DNA from: Methylobacterium radiotolerans JCM 2831
Lineage (GTDB): Bacteria; Pseudomonadota; Alphaproteobacteria; Rhizobiales; Beijerinckiaceae
Length of the DNA: 64,000 nucleotides
Assembly (NCBI RefSeq): GCF_000019725.1
Contig: NC_010505.1
Coordinates: forward strand, 248,001 to 312,000
Reading direction: 5' to 3'
The notes beneath the pieces were generated by a model that saw only the letters and a program-made list of their open reading frames with translations, was not told the origin of the DNA and made no database searches. This document shows positions 35,762-43,640 of the stretch, piece after piece (position 1 is the first letter of the stretch; every line of letters begins with the position of its first letter). The translations under genes were made by a program, and so were the position numbers.

Positions 35762-36391
35762 GTGCACTACGATCTCGACCTGCCGCGCGAGGCGCGCGCC
35801 CTCCCGCACAACCCGCTCAAGGCCATCGTCGCGCCGCGTCCGATCGGCTGGATCAGCGCCATGAATCACGACGGCGCGCTCAACCTCGCGCCCTACTCGT
35901 TCTTCAACGCCGTGGCCGACAATATGGTCGCGTTCTCGTCCTCTGGCCGGAAGGACGCGATGACTTTCGCCGAGGAGGGCCGGGAATTCGTCTGCAGCCT
36001 CGCCACCTGGGACCTGCGCGACGGGATGAACGATTCCTCGGCGCCGCTGCCGCGCGGGACAAGCGAGTTCGCCTTCGCCAACCTGGAGACCGCCCCCTCG
36101 CGAAAGGTGCGGCCGCCGCGCGTGGCCGCCTCACCGGCGGCTCTGGAGTGCCGCTGGCTTCAGACCGTGCCGCTGGTGCCTCTCGGGGGCGGCGAGGCGG
36201 AGAATTTCCTGGTGATCGGACAGGTGGTGTCGATCTACGTCGACGAACGTTTCGTGACGGACGGCATGGTCGATACGGCGGCGATGCATCCGATCATGCG
36301 GGGCGGATACTTCGACTACTTCCACGCGACCGCCGACACGCGCTTCCAGATGCGCCGGCCGAAGGGCGCGGGCGAGTTCACCGGGTCCTGA
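35762..36391 (+). CDS. Flavin reductase-like FMN-binding split-barrel protein
   Basis: 209 residues from the GTG at 35762 (AAGGGA six to eight bases before). The opening YDLDLPREARALPHNPLKAIVAPRPIGWISAM and NLAPYSFFNAVADNMVAFSSS are those of the DIM6/NTAB flavin-reductase domain. It would reduce FMN with NAD(P)H, or bind FMN in a two-component oxygenase. It follows the nitroreductase gene by 11 bp; both are flavin enzymes and could share a substrate. Confidence 0.82.
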   Translation: MHYDLDLPREARALPHNPLKAIVAPRPIGWISAMNHDGALNLAPYSFFNAVADNMVAFSSSGRKDAMTFAEEGREFVCSLATWDLRDGMNDSSAPLPRGTSEFAFANLETAPSRKVRPPRVAASPAALECRWLQTVPLVPLGGGEAENFLVIGQVVSIYVDERFVTDGMVDTAAMHPIMRGGYFDYFHATADTRFQMRRPKGAGEFTGS

Positions 36392-36480
36392 AACAGGAAC
36401 TGGTTGTGCGCGGCCGATTGAGGACTTGTTTACCATAGCGGGCGCAGGTTCGGGCGGTCTCCAGCACCGTGCCCGCCCGG

Positions 36481-37563
36481 ATGTTCCTGTTCACCACGCC
36501 GTCGAGCCCATCGGAGAACCCGCCGCCCCAGGCGCGGGCGCTGCCGGGCACGCCCGCCTCCGGGCCGGTGGTCCAGGCCATCCGTGACGGGGCGACGGCG
36601 AGCGGCGTCGGCTTCGACTATCTCCTCGCCACGGCGCGGCGCGAATCCGCCCTCGATCCCGCGGCCAAGGCCGGGACCTCCTCGGCTACCGGCCTGTTCC
36701 AGTTCATCGAGCAGACTTGGCTCGGGGTGATGAAGAATGCCGGGCCGCGGCTCGGGCTGCAGGCGCAGGCCGACGCCATCACCCGGCAGTCGGACGGCAC
36801 CTACACGGTGCCCGACGCGAGCCAGCGGCAGGCGATCCTCGACCTGCGCCGCGATCCTAAGATCTCCGCGACGCTGGCCGGCGCCCTGACCCAGCAGAAC
36901 GCCGACGCCCTCACGAGCGCCCTCGGCCGTGAGCCGACCGCGGGCGATCTCTACGCGGCGCACGTGCTGGGCGCGAAGGGCGCGGCCGCCCTGATCTCGA
37001 CCGCCCGCGCCTTTCCGGAGCGCGCCGCCGCCCTCGACCTTCCGGAGGCGGCCGGCGCCAACCGGGCGCTGTTCTACGACCGCGCCGGCCGGCCGCGAAG
37101 CGCCGCCGAACTCTATGCCAGCCTCGCGGCGGCGGCCCAGGGCGCCGCCCCCACCGACCTGACCGGCCTGCGCCAGGACGGCGCCGCGGCGCCGCAGGCC
37201 GTGTCAGCCTACGCCAGCGCGGCGACCGCCTTCGGCGGGACCTCGGATCTGCGCAGCCTCTTCCAGACGGACCAGCGCGGCGCGGCCTCCGACGCCGCGG
37301 CCCGACTCTGGCAGGCGCGCAACGGCGCCGCGCCGGTGCAGCACGCGGCGCCCACCTACTTCCCGCGCTCCGACTCGGAACCGCCGCCGCGCGTCGCCGC
37401 CGTGGAGCCCGACGTCACGGGCGCCCTCAGCGAACCGGCGACGCCGCCGGGCGCCGCCCTCCTCAATCCGCCGCTGCCGCCCCGCCGACCCGCGGAACTC
37501 GCGGCCGCAGCGTCCATGTCCGGCAACAGGACCAGCCTGTTCGCCCCCCGGAGCGGTCGATGA
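36481..37563 (+). CDS. Soluble lytic transglycosylase-like protein
   Basis: About 360 residues. The transglycosylase motif is at the N-terminal half: FDYLLATARRESALDPAAKAGTSSATGLFQFIEQTWLGVM, with the catalytic glutamate in RRES and the ATGLFQF block. The C-terminal half is low-complexity alanine/proline-rich. Two possible starts, the ATG at 36481 and an in-frame GTG at 36469, both lack a clear ribosome binding site. It overlaps the DUF2336 gene by 4 bases (ATGA). It cleaves peptidoglycan, perhaps for flagellar or secretion-system insertion; the target is inferred. Confidence 0.78.
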   Translation: MFLFTTPSSPSENPPPQARALPGTPASGPVVQAIRDGATASGVGFDYLLATARRESALDPAAKAGTSSATGLFQFIEQTWLGVMKNAGPRLGLQAQADAITRQSDGTYTVPDASQRQAILDLRRDPKISATLAGALTQQNADALTSALGREPTAGDLYAAHVLGAKGAAALISTARAFPERAAALDLPEAAGANRALFYDRAGRPRSAAELYASLAAAAQGAAPTDLTGLRQDGAAAPQAVSAYASAATAFGGTSDLRSLFQTDQRGAASDAAARLWQARNGAAPVQHAAPTYFPRSDSEPPPRVAAVEPDVTGALSEPATPPGAALLNPPLPPRRPAELAAAASMSGNRTSLFAPRSGR

Positions 37564-39071
37564 TCATCCGCGACTTTCTGGCCTGGACTCAGGACGCCTC
37601 GGCCGAGCGCCGGGCCGAGGCGACCGCGACGCTGGCCCGGACCTACCTTTACGGAGACCTTGGCGCCGAGGCGGCCTGGGAGGCCAAGACCGCGCTGCTC
37701 GCGCTCCTCGACGACCCGTCGCCCCGGGTGCGCCGGGCGCTCGCCGAGACCTGCGCCGCCTCGGCGCGGACACCGCGGCCGCTGGTCGTCGCCCTGTCCT
37801 GCGACGTTCCGGAAGTGGCGCGGCCGGTGCTCGCGCGGTCGCCGGTCCTCACCGATGCCGACCTCGTGGACGCGGCCGCCCTCGGCGACGAATCGACCCG
37901 CGCGGTGATCGCCGCCCGGCACCACCTCTCCCACGCGGTCGCGGGCGCGCTCTCCGAGATCGGCGAGACCGACACGCTGGTCGTGCTCGCGGCCAATCCG
38001 ACGGCGAAGATCACCGCGGGCCGGATGCTGCGCATGATCGAGCGGCGGGGCGACGAGGCCGCCCTGCGCGAGGCACTCCTCACCCGCGCCGACCTGCCGC
38101 CGGAAGTGCGCCACGCCCTCGGGATCGCGGTGGCGCGGGCGCTGACGGGGTTCGTCACCGACCGCGCCTGGCTCGGCACCGAGCGCTGCGACCGGATGAG
38201 CCGCGAGGCCGGCGAGCGGGTGGCGCTCGAGGCCTGTGACGGCTTCGGCGCGGCCGCCGTCACGCGGCTGGTGACGCACCTGCGCGCGACCCGCCAGCTG
38301 ACCGCGGGCCTGATCCTGCGCGCCGTGCTGTCCGGCCGAACGGACTTCGCCCTGGCCGCCCTGGCCGAACTGTCGGGCCAGGATCATGCCGGCGTCGCCC
38401 GGGCCATGCGCGACCCGCGCCTGTTTGCCGACCTGCACGACCGCGCCGGTCTGCCCGGCGCGCTCCTGCCGGCGATGCAGGCGGCGCTCTCCGCGTGGCA
38501 GGATCTCGTCCGCGGGGCGGCCCCCGTTCGCGGGACCGGCCTGTCCCGGCGCCTCATCGAGTCCGCCATCGCGGCCTGCGGTGACCTGTCGGATCCGGAC
38601 ATGCATCCGGTGATCGCGCTGCTCAACCGCTACGAGGCCGAGGCGGCGCGCGACGAGGCCCGCGAGGTGGCGCGCGCCATCGCCGCCCAGGCGCTGGCGC
38701 GCGAGACGGCCCGCCGGGAGGCCGAGGCCGCCGACGCCGCGTGGCGCGCCGCCCTGGAGACCCAGCGGCGGACCGCCTTCGCGAAGGAGGCCGATATGAA
38801 AGCCCCGCTCGTCGTCGCGGTCCCCGAAACCGCGGACGTCCCGCTCGAGGTCGAGCCGGTCAACCCGGTCGGCGCGATCCTCGACGCGCTGCCCGAACAG
38901 ATCCTGGCCTGGTATCGCCCGGAGGAGTTGGACCCGGAGGTTCAGGCCGCGACCGACCTCGTGCTCGACGGCCTCGGCGACAGCCTCCTCGATCATTTCC
39001 GCGCCAGCCAAGACCGCGCGGAGCCGGAGCCCGACGCGAGTGCGGACAAGCCGGAGCGCATCGCCGCCTGA
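37560..39071 (+). CDS. DUF2336 protein
   Basis: 503 residues, soluble. HEAT-like helical repeats run through the first half (TALLALLDDPSPRVRRALAETCAAS..., LTDADLVDAAALGDESTRAVIAARHHLS...). A long coiled, charged stretch near 385-425 (RYEAEAARDEAREVARAIAAQALARETARREAEA) follows, and the end is Asp/Glu-rich. This is the DUF2336 family of alphaproteobacteria, reported mostly near motility and cell-envelope genes, with no assigned function. Translation is coupled to the transglycosylase gene. Confidence 0.85.
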   Translation: MIIRDFLAWTQDASAERRAEATATLARTYLYGDLGAEAAWEAKTALLALLDDPSPRVRRALAETCAASARTPRPLVVALSCDVPEVARPVLARSPVLTDADLVDAAALGDESTRAVIAARHHLSHAVAGALSEIGETDTLVVLAANPTAKITAGRMLRMIERRGDEAALREALLTRADLPPEVRHALGIAVARALTGFVTDRAWLGTERCDRMSREAGERVALEACDGFGAAAVTRLVTHLRATRQLTAGLILRAVLSGRTDFALAALAELSGQDHAGVARAMRDPRLFADLHDRAGLPGALLPAMQAALSAWQDLVRGAAPVRGTGLSRRLIESAIAACGDLSDPDMHPVIALLNRYEAEAARDEAREVARAIAAQALARETARREAEAADAAWRAALETQRRTAFAKEADMKAPLVVAVPETADVPLEVEPVNPVGAILDALPEQILAWYRPEELDPEVQAATDLVLDGLGDSLLDHFRASQDRAEPEPDASADKPERIAA

Positions 39072-39159
39072 TCGTCGCGGCGCCGGCCGCACGGGGGCTT
39101 CCGAGCCCCGCGTCCCGCCCAGCAATGTCGGGTCTCTCGGTGGGGTGATAGCACCGGAC

Positions 39160-39489
39160 ATGTCCCGATACCGTCGGCTCCCGGGCGCGGAGCCGCGCTA
39201 CGTCCTGGCGGCGGCACGGACGCTGATCGCGGAGCGCGCCTACCAGTTCAGCCTCTACGCGGTCGACGTGGCCGCTTCCGACGGTCAGACCGGCCGCCAC
39301 GTTCTCGCCGTGCCGGTCGCGATCGGCGCGGTCTCGATCACGGTGGGCCTCGTCCTCACCGAAGAGGATTCGCGTCGGGCCGACCGGGGCGATCTCGAGG
39401 GCATCGCGGCCGTCGCCCAGGCCGTGCAGAGCGGATACCGGCGCTTCCGCACCTTCCCGGCCAACGAACTGGGGCGTTTCGTGCTCTGA
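39160..39489 (+). CDS. Hypothetical protein (109 residues)
   Basis: Soluble protein of about 109 residues (MSRYRRLPGAEPRYVLAAARTLIAERAYQFSLYAVDVAAS...VGLVLTEEDSRRADRGDLEGIAAVAQAVQSGYRRFRTFPANELGRFVL). No signal peptide and no family recognised. It lies after the DUF2336 gene with an 88-bp gap; a GTG at 39145 in frame is an alternative start. Confidence 0.55.
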   Translation: MSRYRRLPGAEPRYVLAAARTLIAERAYQFSLYAVDVAASDGQTGRHVLAVPVAIGAVSITVGLVLTEEDSRRADRGDLEGIAAVAQAVQSGYRRFRTFPANELGRFVL

Positions 39490-39526
39490 TGACGCAGTCC
39501 GGCAGGAATTCACCGCATCCGCACGC

Positions 39527-40495
39527 TCAATTGGGCGGCCGATAGGCCTCCGGCGGCAGGTCGCGGAAGAACGTCTCGCCGGGGGCTTGCCCCGGGGCAG
39601 GCTTGGGCGCGATCCCGCTGCCGCTCCCCTCCGTGATGTAGCGCTGGCCGCCCGGCTCCGGCAGGACCGCCGCGGGGGCCTGGGGGGTCGGCGGTACGAT
39701 GTACCGCTTCTGATCCGGCGTCGCGGCGCTGGGAGGGGGTGCGACGGGTGGCGCGACGGGCGGCGCTACCGGCGTCTGCGGCGGTGGCGCGGCGGGCGCC
39801 CGGGGCGGCGGGGCTTCGTCCTTCCGCGCCTCGGCCGCGGCCGGTCGGCTCGGGCGCCGGACGACGGTTCGGGGCACGGCCCGGCGCGGCCGCTCGCGCA
39901 CGACGGCCGGCGGCGGGCGGGTGCCCGGCAAGGTGATCCGGAGGCTCTCCACCGACCGCACGAGGTCGCCGAGGCTCGCGTCGGCGGTGCGGCACAGCCG
40001 GATCCGCAGGGAGATTGCGCGGCGCGCGGTCGGCTCCGCCTGGAACAGAGCGGGCGGTTGCCCGCCGGCGACAGCGGCGCCGCGGCCGCCCTCGATCCAC
40101 TGCCACGCGTAGAGGCAGTCGGCACCCAGCGCGATGCCCACCGGGCCGTAGGCGTTCCGGAGCGGCGGCCGCACCGTCATCGCCTGCCCGGGGAACCGGA
40201 CGGCGATCTCACCCGCGATCCCGAACTCGCTGGGCTTGGCCAGCCGCGGCGGGAAGGCGAGCAGCAGGTCCGCCGTCTCCCGCCGCAGCGCGATCTCGGC
40301 GTGGTTGCGACCGTCGCCGCCGGCGTAGCGCAACCGCTGGTCGAACCCGTCGCGCTCGCGGGTCTCGATCACCGCGGTCAGCGCCCCGGCGCCGGGCAGC
40401 GTCAGGACCGGCACCGTCTGCGCCCGCGCGCCGGCAAGCAGCAGGAGCCACGCCACGGCACAGAGCCGGACCGAGCGGATCGCCGCGCGCCTCAC
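39527..40495 (-). CDS. bcsN: Cellulose biosynthesis protein BcsN-like
   Basis: 322 residues from the GTG at 40495. A signal-like N-terminus (IRSVRLCAVAWLLLLAGARAQ) is followed by a BcsN-type domain (VLTLPGAGALTAVIETRERDGFDQRLRYAGG, FGIAGEIAVRFPGQAM, YAWQWIEGG). The last third is proline-rich and basic (RPRRAVPRTVVRRP). BcsN accompanies alphaproteobacterial cellulose operons and is secreted to the periplasm; its exact task is not established. The GTG start overlaps the stop of the upstream TPR gene (GTGA), so the genes are coupled. It is the last gene of the operon. Confidence 0.75.
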   Translation of the reverse strand: MRRAAIRSVRLCAVAWLLLLAGARAQTVPVLTLPGAGALTAVIETRERDGFDQRLRYAGGDGRNHAEIALRRETADLLLAFPPRLAKPSEFGIAGEIAVRFPGQAMTVRPPLRNAYGPVGIALGADCLYAWQWIEGGRGAAVAGGQPPALFQAEPTARRAISLRIRLCRTADASLGDLVRSVESLRITLPGTRPPPAVVRERPRRAVPRTVVRRPSRPAAAEARKDEAPPPRAPAAPPPQTPVAPPVAPPVAPPPSAATPDQKRYIVPPTPQAPAAVLPEPGGQRYITEGSGSGIAPKPAPGQAPGETFFRDLPPEAYRPPN

Positions 40496-42501
40496 GGGGT
40501 GGTCCGCTCGGTCGTGGCGGATGTGTCGTAGGCCGAGCGGCCGGGCATCTGGAACCGCTTCCCCTCCGAGTTCTCGGACCGCCCGCGCTCGGCCTGCTGG
40601 TCCTGCCACAGGGTCCCGGCGGCAGGCGGCGACAGGAACTCCGGTTTATCGACGCCACGATAGTCGGGCAGCAGGGCGTAGCCGAACCGCTCGTAGGGCA
40701 TCGGCCCGGCGCCGGGCACGCGCCGGGCCACGAGGGGCGGCGCCTGGGTCGCGGGATCACGGGCGTAGGTCCCCGCGGGGACGGGCTCGGCCAGGGCGCG
40801 CACGAGCCCCGGCGGCGGGTAGCGGAGCGCGTTCTCCAAGGAGACCGCCAGGGGAAATTCGCCGCGCTGGACGGCGAGCGGTTTGGTGTCCGCCGCGACC
40901 GAAGGCAGGTCCGGCCGCGGCACCCGGTTGGCCGTCGGCGTCTCGGCACGCGTCGCGGGAGCCGCGTGCCGCCCGGGCGCGGCCGCGGCGGTTGAGGACG
41001 CGGACTCGCAGGGCAGCGGCGGCCCGCCTGTCGTCTCGCGGAACAGCAGGTCGACCACCTTCGGGAAGAGGCCGTCGTAGCGGTTCACGACCTCTAAAAA
41101 GGGCCGCTGCCGCTTCAGCCGCTGCAGCGTGAGGGCGTAGCCGAAAACGGTTCCCTCGCTGGGCATCCAGGCGACGGCCCGCTGGAACCATTCCAGCGCC
41201 GTGTCGAACTGGCAGGAATTGTAGGCGTACCACGCGAGCCCCTGGGCGCCTTCGCCCGAGGTGGAGGCCGTCACGACCTGGGCGTAGCGCGCGATGCGCG
41301 CCGGCTCGATCGCGGGCGGGCGAGGCAGCGTCAGCTTCTGCTCCAGGATGTCGATGTAGAGCAGCTCGTTGCCAACGAACCGGTCGCGCCAGGCGTAAGC
41401 GACCTCCTCGGCCTCGCGCGGCATGTCGAGCTGGCGCAGGGTCAGGGCGAGACCGTGGGCGACCATGGCGTCACCGCCCCGGGCGATCGCCTGCTTGAAC
41501 CACTCGAGCGCCTCCCGGAACTGGCGGCGCTTGTAGGCGTACCAGCCGAGCAGGCTGGTCTGGCTCGGATCTCCGCTCTTGCGCGCGACGGCCTGGAAAG
41601 CCGCGAGATCGGCCGGGGACGGGGTCTCGGCGCTCTCCTCGTGCAGGAAGGCGGCGATCCGCGCGCGGGTGATGTCGAGGCGGATCGCGTCGAACTCCGA
41701 GGCCCCGTTCGCGCCGCGGTGACCCATCTCGATCAGGCGCTCCGCCTGCGCCATGCGCAGATGCGCCATCGCCTTCTGGATGGTGGCGAGGCGCACCCCG
41801 GAATCGGCGCTGCCGTCGAGGATCGACTTATAGAGCTCGAACGCCTCGTCGCCCGAGCCGGAATCGCCCAGGGCGTCCGCGACCGTCCAGATGCTCTGGA
41901 CGTCGAGGGGGTCGAGGGCGCCGGGATCGGCCCGGTAGAGGTCGATGATCGCGTCGGCCTCCTTGCCGGTGAGCGCCGTGATCCGGGAGCGGAATTCGGC
42001 CCGGCGAAGCTTGCGCGCCAGCTCCTCGGAGGGCTGCCACGCGGGATCGATCGAGCGGCGTGCGGCGATCGCCGTGCGGAGGTCGTCGAACCGCCCCGCG
42101 GTGAAGAGATCCCACAGGGGCGCCTCCTCGGGCGGGCTCGGCTGCAGCGCGTCGAGGTCCGGCGGCTCGTTCCAGCCCCGATAGAGACGCTTCAGGCGGG
42201 CGATCTCGGCCTTCATCCGCGCCGTCTGCTTCTGGGCCGCGTAGTAGCGGAGCGCGCTCTCGTCGACCATGTTGGTCGTGCGGGACGTGGCCGGGTCGGC
42301 CAGGATCGCCGGCGCGCGCGGGCCGTCGCCGTAGACGATCCGGGGCTCGGTCCGCGTCGGCGCGGCGGAGGGCTGCGGCGGTTGTCCGGAACGCGCGTCG
42401 ACCTGCGCCGCGGCCGGCGAGGCGGCGAGCGCGAGGAGTAGGAGGCAGGGGGCGGCCGGTCGCACCCGGGCCGGCGGAGGGCCCTTCAGGACTTCAGGCA
42501 T
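40492..42501 (-). CDS. TPR-repeat protein of the cellulose operon (BcsC-like, no outer-membrane barrel)
   Basis: 669 residues from the ATG at 42501. A signal peptide (PCLLLLALAASPAAAQ) is followed by a helical TPR region: LLGWYAYKRRQFREALEWFKQAIARGG and GLAWYAYNSCQFDTALEWFQRAVAWMPSEG are clear repeats, separated by weaker ones between about 100 and 500. The C-terminal 150 residues are proline-rich and disordered. The long beta-barrel that BcsC carries is not visible in this gene or the next. It takes the BcsC scaffold's place. It overlaps the bcsZ stop by 16 bp and its own stop overlaps bcsN. Confidence 0.78.
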   Translation of the reverse strand: MPEVLKGPPPARVRPAAPCLLLLALAASPAAAQVDARSGQPPQPSAAPTRTEPRIVYGDGPRAPAILADPATSRTTNMVDESALRYYAAQKQTARMKAEIARLKRLYRGWNEPPDLDALQPSPPEEAPLWDLFTAGRFDDLRTAIAARRSIDPAWQPSEELARKLRRAEFRSRITALTGKEADAIIDLYRADPGALDPLDVQSIWTVADALGDSGSGDEAFELYKSILDGSADSGVRLATIQKAMAHLRMAQAERLIEMGHRGANGASEFDAIRLDITRARIAAFLHEESAETPSPADLAAFQAVARKSGDPSQTSLLGWYAYKRRQFREALEWFKQAIARGGDAMVAHGLALTLRQLDMPREAEEVAYAWRDRFVGNELLYIDILEQKLTLPRPPAIEPARIARYAQVVTASTSGEGAQGLAWYAYNSCQFDTALEWFQRAVAWMPSEGTVFGYALTLQRLKRQRPFLEVVNRYDGLFPKVVDLLFRETTGGPPLPCESASSTAAAAPGRHAAPATRAETPTANRVPRPDLPSVAADTKPLAVQRGEFPLAVSLENALRYPPPGLVRALAEPVPAGTYARDPATQAPPLVARRVPGAGPMPYERFGYALLPDYRGVDKPEFLSPPAAGTLWQDQQAERGRSENSEGKRFQMPGRSAYDTSATTERTTP

Positions 42502-43640
42502 GACGGGTAGCGCATGCGGGCCGCGGTCAGGGCGAGGAGGCTCAGGGTCGCCGGATAATAGTTCTGGTTGCCGATGTCGCCCCGGGCATCCTCCGGAAAG
42601 GGCGTGCCGTCGAGGGCGCAGGCCACCAGGGCGGGGATCCCCATGTAGCCGGCCTCGGTGAGCCACTCGACCTTCCGCCCGTCGCCGGTGTCGACGATCG
42701 GCAGCCGCTCCCGGTCAGAACTCGACCACAGGGCCTGGAACGGCGCGAGGTCGTCGGGCCGCACCAGCCCAGCCCAGGCGAGATAGAGCGGGACGCGGAT
42801 GGCGTTGTAGGAGAACAGGGGCGGGAAGCCGGTTGCGGGGTGCGGAGCGTCCTTGGCGGAGATCCACTCGGTGGGCAGGTTGCTCGGACCGAAGCGGGAC
42901 TGCCGCAGCAGGGAGAGGCCGCTGCGCGTCAGGGCCGCCCAGTCGTATTCCGGCGCCACCAGGGCGAGGCGCGGGAAGGCCGGGAAGATCCAGTAGGAGA
43001 GGTTGACCAGCGGGCCGTCCGGGCGCTCGCGGGCCGAGAAGCCCGAGACCGCGGGGAGCAGCAGCGCCCCGTGCGGGTCACGGAACAGGATGGTCTTGCG
43101 CCCGAACTCGATGGCGATCCGACGGGCCGCGGTGCGGTAGCTCGGCTCGTTCCAGGCCTCGGCCGCCTCGGTGAGGGCCCAGGCGACGAGGATGTCCCCG
43201 TCGGTGGCGTTGTTCATGTCGCTCACCGCCGGCCGCTTGTCGGGCGACCAGCGCCACGCCAGCAATTCGTCGCCGCGGACCATCAGGTTGGCGCGGGTCC
43301 AGCCCCAGATCCGCTCGAAGCTGACCCGGTCGCCCGCCGCCACGGCGAGCAGCATGCCGTAGCCCTGGCCCTCGCTGTGGCTGATCAGACCGTTGGCGGT
43401 GTCCACCACGCGACCCTGATCGGTGATGAACCGGGAGCGGTAGGCGCGCCATGCGGCGTCATTGCCGAGCTTGCCGGCGAGGCCGGGGCTCGCCGCCCTG
43501 GCGGTTTGAGCGGGCTGCGTGCCCGGTTGCGCGGTACTCGGTGGCACGGCAGGCTCGTCCTGCGTCGAGGCCGCCGCCGCGGGCAGCATCGCCGCGACGA
43601 GGAAGGCCGCGGCGAGAGGGGCGCGGTCGCGGCGGCTCAT
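42486..43640 (-). CDS. bcsZ: Glycoside hydrolase family 8 endoglucanase (BcsZ-like)
   Basis: 384 residues. A signal peptide (APLAAAFLVAAMLPAAAAS) precedes a GH8 domain. The proton donor E90 lies in ISHSEGQGYGM, and the base region is DMNNATDGDILVAWAL (D147/D149). WRWSPDKRPAVSD, YWIFPAFPRLAL and YNAIRVPLYLAWAGL follow the family. It trims cellulose chains in the periplasm during export. The ATG at 43640 overlaps the bcsB stop by 4 bases, which fixes this start. Confidence 0.9.
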   Translation of the reverse strand: MSRRDRAPLAAAFLVAAMLPAAAASTQDEPAVPPSTAQPGTQPAQTARAASPGLAGKLGNDAAWRAYRSRFITDQGRVVDTANGLISHSEGQGYGMLLAVAAGDRVSFERIWGWTRANLMVRGDELLAWRWSPDKRPAVSDMNNATDGDILVAWALTEAAEAWNEPSYRTAARRIAIEFGRKTILFRDPHGALLLPAVSGFSARERPDGPLVNLSYWIFPAFPRLALVAPEYDWAALTRSGLSLLRQSRFGPSNLPTEWISAKDAPHPATGFPPLFSYNAIRVPLYLAWAGLVRPDDLAPFQALWSSSDRERLPIVDTGDGRKVEWLTEAGYMGIPALVACALDGTPFPEDARGDIGNQNYYPATLSLLALTAARMRYPSCLKS